Source: Ophiothrix spiculata
Taxonomy: Eukaryota; Echinodermata; Ophiuroidea; Amphilepidida; Ophiotrichidae
Strand: one strand, 5' to 3'
DNA length: 24,101 bases
NCBI GenBank assembly: GCA_000969725.1
Contig: JXSR01S011179.1
The notes under the pieces were generated by a model. The model did not search any database. It was not told the DNA's origin and saw only the letters and a list, made by a program, of their open reading frames with translations. The position numbers were made by a program, and so were the translations under genes. Shown in pieces: positions 9,001 to 20,510 of this stretch; the stretch's first letter is position 1, and the number at the start of each line of letters is the position of its first letter.

Positions 9001-9180
9001 CTAAATCAGAAAAGTGAGAAGAAGGGAAAGAAATAGATCTGTCACATTGGAGAAAATGATAGATTTCGAAACATTTGAAGATAGATTTAAAAACTAATAA
9101 AGCAAACTTTATAAAAGAAACAATTCTATAAAGGGAATTTAATAAGACATATATTTATAACACCAGCTTTTTTATTTAAA
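9001..9180. other. AT-rich spacer
   Basis: A-rich DNA leads up to the foldback element. Nothing else was noted. Confidence 0.35.
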
Positions 9181-9579
9181 AACTCGCTTTTTAGAAACTT
9201 AAAAAAAAAAGACATTTCGCCATTATTTTTGAACAAGCATAGACAAATATTATTCGGTCAGAATGTTCAAAAAGAAGTATAGGTCATCTACATCGATGGT
9301 TCTAGGAAATTTTTCCGCATTTTTTTTTTGTTTATTCCTCTAGTTTTAAAAATTCATTTTTTCCCATTTTTTTTTAATTTTTAAGCATATTTAACACTTT
9401 TTTGCCATTTTTAACAACTTAGACGTAAATAAAAACATGAAGAAACCTATCCTAGAACTGTCGATTTAAATGATTTCTTACTATTTTTGGAAGATTTTTA
9501 CCAAATAATATTTTTCTAGGCCTCTTCAAAATAGTTTGCCTAAATAACTCGTTTTTGATGAGTTTCTAAAAAGCGAGTT
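9181..9579. mobile_element. 399-bp diverged foldback element
   Basis: The ends are exact inverted copies of aactcgctttttagaaact (9181-9199 and 9561-9579). The inner flanks also pair imperfectly over about 150 bases: '..aatattattcggtc..' and '..ggttctagga..' on the left oppose matching inverted words on the right, so most of the element is one long hairpin. The centre (about 9320-9410) is oligo-T rich. The right end additionally forms a small hairpin of its own (9546-9579). It is non-coding. Confidence 0.8.
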
Positions 9580-10629
9580 ATTGAAAAATGAATCTGATGC
9601 TATAAGTGGATTTCTTGTAACATTTCCTTTGTAAAAATTAATACATTTTACGTAGATTACTTAAATAGTTTTCAAGATAGCTTTTGTCTTTTAAGACAAA
9701 AACGACCCTACTTTATCCATATTTGATTCTAAGTTTTCTGATCATTGACATGGTATTAAATCAAAGGGCTAGAATAAACCTGTAAACCTTTTGTTTTCAA
9801 ATTGAGTTAGGAGTGGCCCTGGCCACCTAGGTGTTTTTACAGAATAGGCTTGTGCTGTCTACGACTTTTTTTCATGGATCCGATGAGTACTCTGCGGATT
9901 AAAGATCATCCGTCACCTCTTTAAAGGTCCTACAGAAACAAATCACCCTCTCGGGAACAAGTGATGTCAACATGCTTAGATATTTTCGTTAATACAAAAC
10001 TTTGCTCGTTTGTTATCTATTGAAATTGATTTAAAATCACCTTGTTCAGTCACATGCCACGTTTTCATTTCAAAGTCAAAAGAAGTTTGATCTAGTAGTT
10101 CTTCTAGTTGAGCTGTACATTTCTTCATTAACAAATCATACTATATATTTTATGTTTTTGTCACTTTTCATTCATCTCCCCGCCCATACTGAACCAGATG
10201 TTAAAATACGCGAAGTGAATCGACACGCTCTCCACGATTTAACTCGTCTCGTGAACCGAAACTAAAGTACGTGAAATAATTGTATTATGTATGACATGTT
10301 CAACCTAGTATTATTCAAATAATGTGTTTTTATTGAAGATATTCTTGCATTCGCGAGTTCTTATTCAAACTTTGAATATGGTCGAGAGGTTTTTTACTGG
10401 CACCGCCTTAGTTTAAAATGAATTAGTATATAGTAAACAAATAAACATAGTAAACAGATAAACAACAATAGAATTATAAATTGGGCAGGACAGTCCCCTT
10501 TTGAAATCTTTGGAATATTTATAAAATCAGATTGTGTCCACACGGTATTGCGTCAATCTGAATTTACTCCAATGGCGAGTTTTGATAAGCTGGGTGTGCG
10601 CGCCGTTAGAAATAACGTGAGTCCAGTTT
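9580..10629. other. about 1 kb without recognised features
   Basis: A short hairpin (ttttgtctt-tt-aagacaaaa) lies near 9685 and a gtggccctggccac palindrome near 9815. GC rises slightly at 9800-9960 and 10180-10270, but no frame longer than about 30 codons there looks coding. No repeat copies were noticed. Confidence 0.4.
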
Positions 10630-11071
10630 AGGGGCGCACCATTAGACTCTCAGGGGGGGGGGGCTGGAAGTTTTCTAAAAAAAAAGTTGCCTCGCCATGT
10701 GAGCAAAAAAACCCAACTTGCCTCACATGTGAGCAAAAAAAATAAAATTGACTCACTAAATGAAAAATAAGAAAAAACACTTTGCCCGGAAGTATTGCTC
10801 AAAATGCATTGAAATACGTCAAAAATAGCCAAATTCGCCCCTGGACCCCTTAATTAAGATTCATAAATGTCTGTAATTACTTCAATTTTCGTGTTTTTTC
10901 AGGAGCTTAGCCCGTAAACCCGCCTACAAGTTGTGCACCAGATATGTCTCCATAATGTACGAAAAGTTAAAAAACACACCTTGAACCGAGGCCAACTAAA
11001 AAAAAAAATGCCTCGACCTATTTTGCCAACCCTCCCCCCCCACCCCTGAAAGTCAAATGGTGCGTCCCTTA
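10630..11071. mobile_element. non-autonomous DNA transposon, about 440 bp, with G-run terminal repeats
   Basis: The left end reads ggggcgcaccattagactct followed by a run of 11 G. The reverse complement of the right end reads gggacgcaccatttgacttt followed by caggggt and a long G run. These are matching terminal inverted repeats of about 27-28 bp with a few mismatches. The interior has two short direct repeats near 10687 and 10720 (cctc..catgtgagcaaaaaaa). The interior minus-strand frames (60 and 62 codons) are low-complexity and run into the G/C tracts; I do not treat them as genes. Confidence 0.8.
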
Positions 11072-11635
11072 ATCTAGATGCAGGCACCTAAATGGTGTAA
11101 CGCCCTGGGATAACGCCCATGTGTACTCTCGACCTAACAATATACACTGGGGTGTATACACTGTCATCTTTCACTCTATATAGCGGATGTTGGCAGAATT
11201 ATTTTGCTTTTCTTCCAAAAATGTAAGGTTAAGAAGGTTGTTTTTATCACCTTCAATCACCTAGTTTAGGCTTTCGCCAAGGGAACCCACCTTGGTGGTA
11301 CTTGTGAGGAGGCTTATCTTAAACATGGCTCCAAGATGTTTTTTTTAATTAATTTTATCATCGTGCTATTGTTAAATAGTCTAACCCAACATAAAATGGC
11401 TAGAGTCACAACAGTCATTTTGATGTATATAAAACATCTTCAGAAATATCGACATAGCCATATAATGGTTTTTTTCATTTAGTTATTACCAAGGAATTAT
11501 TCAAAAAAGACTGTTTCATTAATTTTCTGAAAACTAGAAGAATGAATTAGACCACCATTTATTACGAAACATTACTTCAAACGGATTTATCTATGTTAAT
11601 GGAGCGATGCATTAGTTAGGCTTATTCATCATATG
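11072..11635. other. spacer, nothing recognised
   Basis: Small hairpins are visible (tatacac-tggg-gtgtata near 11141, and ccaagg..ccttgg near 11278), and aacgccc occurs twice near 11100. No gene was recognised. Confidence 0.4.
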
Positions 11636-11735
11636 GGTGAATTAAAATACATTGCATGATTAATGTATTGGTGACGTTTTAATGTTCTTGTTTGTAGGTT
11701 TACTTTTGACATTTGATACCGAGGAAATAGTTCCG
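11636..11735. repeat. block C copy 3
   Basis: This aligns with copies 1 and 2 but lacks three bases after gttttaatg. On the plus strand the F-T-F-D-I motif is followed at once by a stop. On the minus strand, V-S-N-V-K-S-K-P ... I-K-T-S-P-I-H-stop matches the other two copies, with one residue missing. The frame-preserving gap is suggestive but is a single event. Confidence 0.6.
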
Positions 11736-13739
11736 TGAAATAAATGACGATACAGTATATATAACCTTTTTTTGTGACGAAATGGTATTTAATGTCATAT
11801 ACATTAATCCTTATCTACTTTATAAAATGTTTACCATTCTCTAACTAAGCATTCCACTAGGGCGAAAGACAAAGGAGAAGAAAGACAAATAAACAATTAA
11901 TAAAAAACAATTACCAATAAACAAAGTGGTAAGTGTAAAAATTACTGATTAAAACCATCAATAAAAAGAGAAGTTTGTATGCAACAACAAATTATTTGAT
12001 TGTTAATTTTTTTGGATATAAAGAACTTGCAATACAAAACCGAGATAACGAGGTCCCTGGATATTGAAGTTAACTGATTTATTGCGTGCATATATACAAG
12101 AAAACATACATTAAATATTAAGGGTGGGAAGCAATAAAGATTTTTTTTTTAATTTTATGATTTTGATTATTCATAATTGTAGAATGTTGAAAAATCTTAA
12201 ATATCAATTGACAATGGTTATCAGACAAAGTACCACAACATCCCAGGAATTACTTGGCTATATTACAACTCAGAGCTATTCATTGCACAGTGACAAAAGG
12301 TCCTTTAGAATGTAAATATTTCAGAAAAAGCGATGTCAATGAACATGTACAACATTAGTGACCCAGCGGTGTGGGCTTCAAAGTCTTATTCCTCATACAC
12401 CAGACTATTTTATGTGACACATTTACTAAGAGAAAAGGCTGTTGCGATCCCTTATTTTTTTCTAATTACCCCCCCCCCCCTGTTCTCAATGAGTAGGTAT
12501 GATTCTACCATTATCCAACGATACCAGGATCACTTAAATCAAACCAGTCTTACTTAATTATGACATGACGGGCGAATTGGACAATTTAGATTGTCAGCGA
12601 AAATGGCCATCACACGTTTACTATGCAAGATATATCTAATTTTCATTGGATGTTAAGCAAATAAACATAAATAAGAAAATTAAGTTCTAACATGTTCTCT
12701 AAGTAAAAGCTTTATAACAAGCAGACAATTTTCAAAATGGCGAATTAAAATGGTCTTAAACATTGAAAAAATACTTTAATGGTAACAATTAAAAATATTT
12801 TTCTCTAACCCTAGAAATACCAAATGATAGTTTTAAGGACTGTTCCTTTGCTGGTTAGGTATAACATTTTATCAAACTTAGCATGTTTTCACTCAAGAAA
12901 TCCCATGCGGAGAAGTTTTGCCTTCTTATTACACGCTCCACACTGAACCGAAGTGAACTTTCTCGTATAAAAGTACCAATATTTAACATAAATGATGCAA
13001 GGAAATATGATTGCTCCACTAATCTTTAGAGAAACATATTTCAATTGTTAGATAAATATAAATATTTTAATCGACTTTTTATATAGAAAATAGGAGACGA
13101 GCTGTGAATAACTTTAACACTTAACACACACATGTTTGCCAAAATGTGCTAAATCGTTGTTTAGTAAGGACTTGGATTCTAATCCAAAAGATACTTAGAA
13201 GCGAAATAACCGCCAAATGCACAAGATAACTGCAGTAAGTGGAGATGAAAAAAGAGCGCTGAAGAATGTGACCCAACTTAGAAATAATAAGAATCTGTCT
13301 TTGATATATACAACGCTTATTTTTTTTATTATTGATGAATCCTCTAATCTGCATAGAATGTACCCACTGTGGAATTATGTACCTATGTAGTTTCATTGAG
13401 CAAGAGATTAGCTATCTTCTATTAGTTATTTGGGCTGGTATCAGACTGAGCCACTGTCGACTCATACCGAACTGCAAAATGTGTATCTGGTTCAAATCGT
13501 TTTGAAGGGTAGATGTGTTATGTTTTGAGAAATATCTGATACTAGAAAATAAAATGGCTTTCAAGTTTATTCAACAATATCTGCTAATTAGAATTTCTTA
13601 GAACTAGTTGATACGTCACCCTAACACAATTAAGGCAACATCTTAACCTATATATCTTTATGAGTAGTCAAATAGATCTAAGTCTCAACCAGTCTACAAG
13701 GGACCGGTAATACTAGCTTATCTAGGGAATCCCATCCAT
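11736..13739. other. 2 kb of AT-rich DNA, only weak open frames
   Basis: Frames of 63 and 74 codons on the plus strand (12124-12315, 12333-12557) and 91 codons on the minus strand (13121-13396) are open, but they show no motif, duplicate or splice context. The 74-codon frame runs through a run of 12 C (12469-12480), which argues against coding. No repeat relationship with other parts of the window was seen. Confidence 0.35.
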
Positions 13740-13925
13740 ATGTGCCTATTGAATTTGCTGTGCAAATTAGACCGAGACGGACTAAAAAGTGACAGAAATG
13801 TTAGTGAATGTTCAGATAATGATCAACGAGTTAACTCAAATATTGCCATAAAATTCTTTGTATATGTCGGTGCAATGACACACATTACACTAACACTGTT
13901 AAACCAGAATAACAAAAAGGTATAA
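13740..13925 (+). pseudogene. block B candidate exon or relic, copy 3 (61 residues)
   Basis: The C-terminal half of this ATG-started frame reads I-K-F-F-V-Y-V ... I-T-L-T-L-L-N-Q. This lines up without gaps with I-K-V-F-V-K-T ... I-T-L-L-L-N of the frame at 6428-6589. The N-terminal half (M-C-L-L-N-L-L-C-K-L-D-R-D) has no counterpart in the other copies. It continues seven codons past the point where copies 1 and 2 stop. The downstream DNA also matches block B. I infer a diverged paralogue of the same element. The family is unrecognised, and the short length and low identity leave a chance open frame within a repeat as the main alternative. Confidence 0.25.
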
Positions 13926-14085
13926 ATGTCACAAAATGGAGACTTTTTTTCGATGTATCTATGCACAATTAATTACCCCATTACACTTTGTCATTGGTGA
14001 ACCATCACGTAATGGCCTCTGAATTTTCTGTACTTATGTGATCATTAGTTGATCTCCGTAACTTAATTACTTGTGTCTTTTTAAT
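13926..14085. repeat. block B, non-coding 3' part, copy 3
   Basis: The segment ttacactttgtcattggtga at 13981 and the following 'accatcacgt' and 'gatcattagt' match 6661-6735 in order and spacing. Confidence 0.65.
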
Positions 14086-14471
14086 TTGTTCAAATTGGCC
14101 CAGTGCTTGTGCAAAATGCAAAAGAAGATTAGTTGATATCTGATTTTTGTTAATTAGTGCCTATTGTTGTATCAAGACTTTTTAATGATGTTTTGATTTT
14201 CTAAGCATTCAATCGAATCGGGAAATGCTTTCAATTTGTAACTGGGTACAAAAGTATTCAATGAAACCTGAAAAAATCCTCATATTTGTTTAAGTAAGCC
14301 ATTTAGCCATATGTATCTTACTTTTATTGGTAAAATGCATTTTTTTGTATATTTCTTGTCTTCATTTGTTTGTTTGTATGTACATTCTATGCTTTTTTGT
14401 ATAATTGTAATTTGATTTGTTGAATTCCATGTATGTTTTACTTATGTGCATTTGAGTTGGGCTATTTGGGG
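14086..14471. other. T-rich stretch, possible retroelement 3' region
   Basis: From about 14330 the DNA is T/TG-rich (ttgtttgtttgtatgt, tttttgtataattgtaattt) and ends in gggctatttgggg. This style resembles 3' untranslated regions of invertebrate non-LTR elements, but there is no open frame or clear tail. I offer it only as a possibility. Confidence 0.2.
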
Positions 14472-17382
14472 TTTGTTCCTTCAGGCAATATTCCCAAACA
14501 TCAAGTTAGTTAATACCATTTTGGCTGTGTTTTAATGATGACGTATAATAGTAAATAAACTTAAAGTTAAGTTAAATTTGGTCCATGAAAAACTATAAGT
14601 ATGACAAATAATCTGTGTGTTGTGTGTCCCTTGTGTTTTTACGAAACATGAGAAACGCTACTTGTAAGAAGCATCCCTGACGTCGTCGACAAATGCGCAG
14701 TAAAATCAAACATGTTCAACTCTTACTGACTGCTCTTTTTATTACATGATTGATTTTTCTTTGTTTTATGTAACGATTTTTGTTTGAAATTAGATAATAC
14801 AAGCTTGTCTGTTAAAAAATCACCATACCTATTTTTCTCAATTTCGACAGAAGAAATTTAAATCAAATGTTGGACTATTTAGTCATGGTCGTGTGCATTT
14901 TATTGTTGTTAATAGGATAATGATGATGTTTATTTCTCAATATACTTGTCATAACCGCCCACATATATTCAAAGGTAAATAAGTAATGTTCCAATGTTTC
15001 TTGCTTTAATGATTGATGTTAAAGTATATTGATTATGATCATTTTTTTCCTCGTGTTTCTTGTCATATTTACATTGGAATCAATTAACATATTTAACTCC
15101 AATTAGATTATCAAATCATGAAAAGTTAAAATGTCATTTGCTTTACAATTTTTGTTAATCCTATTTAGGGCTGTCATTTTATAGCTTGCCCACGCATATT
15201 ATTTATATTTAACTCATGTTTTTTTTTATTCATGATCAAGGTCAAAGAACGCCAAAATAAATGTTTACATGTTTTTGATTGAGTACTTGATACAATTTTT
15301 CAACTGCAGCAGTATACATCTTATAAATATTTCGATATTGAGGATCAGATTGGAAATATAACCATATTCTATAATATAAATCATTAAACAAATTTATCGT
15401 AGAAACAAACTTATTATTATTATACTGTGTTTATAGTCTTATGGTACAAGTTTTTGAATTGAAAAATCAGTTGTTTTTATCTTTAGCCAAGTGTCAAATT
15501 ACATGTTCTATAAGGAGGACAGGGAGATAAAATTGATCATATATTCTACATAAATATGTGGAGTGTTCTTATAGACAGATTATTTACAATTGTATTTTTA
15601 TAGAAGTGAACAAAGAGTTTTTCAGCTACGTATATTTCATGATTTTTCAAGATGTTTTCTGTAATCTTTTCAATAAAATTAGCTTTTTGATATCTAGGTT
15701 GAGTGTACGAAGATCACATTTAAGTTACAACACTTTCTCCAAATGTTTATTACGCGTTTTGTAAAGCAGCAGTAGAAGATTTGCCTACTGAAATAATTTT
15801 TTTTTTATATGTGAGTTTATATCAAAATCTACCAAAATGGAGTATTGAGCGTGAATGCGAAACTCCCAACCAATCAACAAATTCTAGGTTTCGCAAACTT
15901 TAAAACTTGAATTTATTTTGGTCTTTGATGTTGATGTTTTCTTTATTTAATATCAATACGATACCTTAGATGTTTGAGCTTACACGTACTAGTAACATTT
16001 TTTTTTATTTTATATCAAATCATTTTATACAGTTTCCCTCGTCTAATCAATGGGATGGTTATTATACTCTAAATACGTTCGAGGTTGCCTCCCAATCTTG
16101 GTAGTTTAGGTTTTCTACTAAAAGTATCAATATGATCATTTAAAGGGTCACTTAACTTCAAATCTCAATCGATGGTTGACTGCCCGGAACCGCCGGTACT
16201 GGTCAGTTCCTATGTTCCAGCAACGTCAATTATAAAACAGGTATCAGTATAGCGCTCTTACATGAAGACAATGTAATCACAGCACTTTACTATAATAGAA
16301 TGAAACAAATACAAATCAATCATTAAATAAACATGTCTTTAAAAGCGACCTAATGAGATTCAGGGTCAGTTTCAGTATCAATTGGGTGAACCACTGGTTG
16401 TCAACCGCGCTCTCTTAACTCAGATATGGTAATAAATAAACATCCTTAAAAACACCAGTTGGTTCAAATCATAAATTGCATTAACATTTAATTTATGAAA
16501 CTAATCAAGACATCAAAATGAGTAACTCATATTTAATGGAATGTTATTAATTAAGCTTATGGCATACTGATTGAAATACAGCATTAATTTGATTTATCAC
16601 GTTCTACATATTTCAGCGATGTAGGTATCGTCTGCATTCTGCTTAGTAAGAGTCTTTTGGCATTTATTGAGTAACAAAACTACTAATAAGCAATATATTT
16701 CAATGTTTTGTCTAAATCAAACAAGACAATAACAAACATACTCGATTTTCCTAAAATCATCGAATGTAATAAAATTTGAATTAAAGTTTGAAGTGTTTCT
16801 GATGACATTAACCTAGAATGGCAGAAGCAATTTTAAGGTAATGTACTGCAAGTACTTTATATATAGTATAATGCTCCAAGTTATTGAAAATAACACAGCA
16901 TATTATTTGTAAAGTGTGTTTGGTTATGGCTTTGGTTATGTACAGACGTGAGTCAAATTTCATGTTCTATTTCGAGTATAGGGACATTAAATGGATCATG
17001 TTTTCTAGCATCAACATGTTAAGGTTATCTTTCTACTGTCAGCAGATATTTACAACGCTATTCTTTTTAGTATTGAAAACAAAGTCCGTTTGATATTGAG
17101 ACACCGTTATCATGATTGTGTTGTTTCGGGATATTTGCATTGACTAAAAGTGTACTTCACTCTATTTAATACTTAAATGTGCTTTTTGATTATTATATAA
17201 GTATCAGAAGACGGTTTAACATCTTTCTTTTTCTTTACTTCTGAAGATTTTCAAAAATAAGTAAGAGTGGAAAGGGGATTGGAAGTTTTAAAGCAACGTC
17301 CTCTATGCAAAATGTTTATTTATATTATACGAAAACAAATATGAATAATACTTTTAATAAATTATTATACACGGGTAACATG
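14472..17382. repeat. long direct repeat R1, about 2.9 kb
   Basis: This begins with tttgttccttcaggcaatat and matches R2 (21166-24101) in order over its whole length, about 6.7 kb apart. The left half has many substitutions and indels: an extra 45 bases or so in R2 near 21290-21335, and a 'gacgtcgtcgac' stretch only in R1 near 14680. The right half is more alike. The frames at 15558-15764 and 16884-17093 are not preserved in R2, which has an in-frame stop in the second. I therefore read the repeat as non-coding. It lacks the TG...CA ends and internal genes of an LTR retrotransposon. A segmental duplication or a large non-autonomous element is possible. Confidence 0.88.
16640..16925. other. strongly conserved core of R1
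   Basis: By eye only about seven substitutions and no indels separate this stretch from 23355-23640, far fewer than in the rest of the repeat. It contains TATATATAG at 16858-16866, a TATA-box-like word that is also kept in R2. A short promoter or regulatory segment, a gene-conversion tract, or simple rate variation could explain it. Confidence 0.6.
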
Positions 17383-18340
17383 TGATTTTGAAATTAGTGT
17401 TGGGTATACATATACATTTTAAACAATCTAAAATGTTCACACCCATAATATAAGTTTTCGTCAAATTAGTTACTACAATTTTTTTAAATTACCTTTTCAT
17501 ACAGTAACTAAATACTTTTTATAACAAATACACATATATATTTGGTACAAATGGAAAGTGTCCCCTCGTTCCATTGATACCAAAAATCAGGACATCCATT
17601 AATGGATGGCGTCACAGGGACATCATAATTACTAAAAGACGACGCTTGTATAGAAAAAATATAGGACATCGAATATGTCTATAAAAATCGGAAAGATATC
17701 CGATTTTCGTATAAGCTTTTACTGAATCATGTACAAAATCTATAGTTTTGCCTAAATACCGAGTTTGAAATTATTATCTGCTATAAAATAGCCAAATGTA
17801 TATTATAAGATTTGACCTCCGAACTTTTTTCGCTAAAATAACGCAAGGATAACCTCATATGTATTAATTTAAATTTTTGACGCCAGAAAGTCGTATCTGC
17901 CCATTAACAATCCTGAGACAAACAGATCTAAGACCTGATGGAACTTTCCAGACGAACGATCTTAATAGTGCAACACTCTGATAAATTAAATGGTTTACTC
18001 GTGTACTGAGCATCGTTCAGCTGGAAAGAGTCATCAGGTATTGAAATATTATGTCATTGGGATTGTCGATATGCAGTATTGTCGATATGCAGATACGGCC
18101 TTGTGGTGCTCAATCATCGATATACTACAGTTTGTGGACGCCACAAAAATCATGGTAATCAACAATTTGATTACAGAATACATTCCTACTATATATCATG
18201 AATCTAGATATAGTGTACATGTGATAACTGCTTTTTGATCTTAATTGTCAGTGACACAATAATTGGCATCTTTATTCATTAGACTAAATGAAATAAGTAT
18301 TGCATAATCACTGCTCATTAGTATCTTTCTATCACCTCGT
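17383..18340. other. interval between R1 and R2, small structures only
   Basis: Structures seen are a perfect 16-bp palindrome catccattaatggatg (17593-17608), a hairpin with 9-bp arms and a 6-base loop (17684-17707), and a 16-bp direct tandem attgtcgatatgcagt (18062-18093, second copy differing in its last base). The 82-codon frame at 17990-18238 spans that tandem and shows no family features. Confidence 0.4.
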
Positions 18341-18342
18341 GG

Positions 18343-18355
18343 TGACCTGTGACCT
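18343..18355 (-). promoter_or_regulatory. perfect DR1 nuclear-receptor element
   Basis: The plus strand reads TGACCT-G-TGACCT, so the minus strand reads AGGTCA-C-AGGTCA. That is the consensus direct repeat with a one-base spacer, bound in animals by HNF4, RXR heterodimers and COUP-TF. A hairpin tcacc-tcgt-ggtga overlaps its left side. With no nearby gene, its activity is unknown and a chance match is possible. Confidence 0.4.
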
Positions 18356-18641
18356 TTCTACGGACATATTACCGGTATGTGATGTATATGACTTTGCTCA
18401 ATGTGTTACCTTTATATAACACAGTTTAAAAAAAAAGAAAGGAGTTTAAAAAGTTAATAATTACCTCATTTATGTTGGTCGCATATACCGATATTCATCT
18501 GTTGTATTTTCAATTGTTAAAAAACACTTTTATGACCGTAATTATGCAACAATATTTAAAAAAAATCTGTCAATATCGGTAAAATGTACATAAGGTTTTT
18601 TTTATTGCATTGCTTAAGAATTTGCAAGGATGCTTGTTGTG

Positions 18642-18895
18642 TTAAAACGACGATGATATAGAATTCAATGAGCATGAATCAATTATGCCATAAGCAAAAT
18701 GGCTACTGTGAGTATGTTTTACCCTGGAGATGGGATTCAGTTCAGGTAATGTTCTCTCATATCCATTATTGTAGACACTGCCCGGGGCAACTTGATATGA
18801 TTCTGTTGCACACAAGGACACAAAGTTCAAAAACATATTTTCTCTTAGATCTGGACTACATACGACCCATTTTACCGCACCATAGAGAACTCTAA
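18642..18895. other. higher-GC segment with overlapping frames on both strands
   Basis: A 75-codon plus frame (18668-18895) and a 64-codon minus frame (18642-18836) overlap. Both have varied composition and the local GC is higher than around it. A cag|gtaatg ... attgtag pair in the middle is shaped like splice sites, but the distance (about 29 bases) is too short for a usual intron. I do not recognise either frame. It may be a gene or transposon relic. Confidence 0.15.
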
Positions 18896-20510
18896 TGTTA
18901 CATTTATAAATTCAAATAGTTCAGAATTCAGAAAATCTTGAATTCATAAAGATGAGAGAAAATGAAAAATACTCTTTTCAACTTTTAAAAATGTAGTTTA
19001 GAATAGAGAAATTTAAGTCAGCTGTCGAGTTGAATAAATGCATATATATATTATCTTATACTATGTACAAAGTGAATAACAGGGGTTCATATGTTGGGGC
19101 AATGAATAATAATACCTCGAAAGTCTCTTCAATATTCCCAGAGGAGACTCTAGAACTGTGGTTTCCAATCTTAATTTATCTTAAAAAGTAGATTTTGGTG
19201 AAAACATTAATATATTTAAATGGTACAGTACCTTTTCTTCCTACAGAGCCCCATGAGATATTGGACGTTTGATTACGGTCTGAGCTAGATTGTTTTCGAC
19301 AATCTCAATTCATTAGATAACATGGGATGATTATCTGGTAATCAGAAGGCATTTACATCAATTTATTTTTCATTACATTTAGTATGATACAATGTACAAT
19401 GCTTTATGGGTTTTTTCAGAAATATCCATGTCCATGCACCTGATCAGTGATGAAAAACAGGAGTTTGAATTAAATTTCCGTATTATTTTACTTCAGTTGA
19501 TTCTTTGTTAAAATAAGCAAATCTGCTACAGAACGTCAGTTTCTATAAAATTGTTATGTAGAAGTAGTTATGAAGAAAATAAGAATATAAATATATTTTG
19601 AAACAAATATATCTTTAATTTATTATTTTCAATTCATAGTAATTGGATGTATACATTATGTTTGATACTGTACGTATTTTAGTTCTATATAAAGAGATGC
19701 ATACGACACGTTATTGTCTCTGTTTCTTGTTCTAGATAAATATGACGTATAATACATTTTAATTGTTTGTTATTTTGAGAATAGCTCGTTGAATCTAAAG
19801 CATAGTTTACCGTATCTTAGAACTTTTTCTGAGTTTATTCTATTGAAATATAATTACAGATCATTGCTGTTTAATTATGTTTTTCCTTCTGAATATTGAT
19901 GATCAATTCTGAACAATATTCAATCATCAATTGATAGTAATTTAGCATCAATTGCCATGGTAATATAAAATTAATAATAATTACTAATGACTAAACAGAA
20001 ATCGATGATTTACCGTTTGTACCATACCGCATTTTTGTTGATTGCTATTATATTGAAAAGAATAGATTGATTTGCGATAATCCATTTTCTTTTTATTTAT
20101 CCGCTGCCTTTTCCCCTAATTAGTCATCTACAATGGTGGCGATGCTATCAATCAGGGAGATAATAAGGGATGTTTGTTGTTCCTTTTCTCGTGTGATGTG
20201 TATTTTTCTAATCATGCTAATATAGACTCGTTATTTGCCTTTTCTAGAACAGTACAATATAACCTTTTTAAAAATGTGTCAATTACCATTACTTGTAAAA
20301 CAACATAACTAATGCAGGTTTTACAAAGATACAAACAACATATTTGCGTGCTTGCAACATGTATGATGTACATAGGCTGCAATAATCTATTTTGATTGTT
20401 TTTAACACGAATATGTACATTGTTCAAAAAATGTACAAAGATTTTGTTACCACTTGATTTGTTTGGGGACAATCAGTGCTGGGAACCATTGCGAGGTTTT
20501 AAACCAAGTA
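18896..20510. other. 1.6 kb of AT-rich DNA, nothing recognised
   Basis: No repeats shared with the rest of the window and no convincing frames. The 86-codon minus-strand frame at 20212-20472 has no recognisable features. Confidence 0.35.

Noticed and set aside
10650-11087. Minus-strand frames of 60 and 62 codons
   Set aside because: They lie inside the transposon with G-run ends and owe their length to low-complexity A/T and G/C runs.
12333-12557. 74-codon plus-strand frame with mixed composition
   Set aside because: It is interrupted by a 12-C run that would be unstable, and it has no similarity or splice context.
16380-16475. Possible tRNA-derived SINE in R1 and R2 (a ggttcaaatc B-box-like word and a gcgcggttgacaacc stretch on the minus strand)
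   Set aside because: The A-box and B-box words are on different strands or at wrong spacing, and no cloverleaf can be built. The same reasoning applies to ggttcaaatc near 13491.
15558-17093. Plus-strand frames in R1 as genes
   Set aside because: Comparison with R2 shows frame shifts and an in-frame stop, so the reading frames are not maintained.
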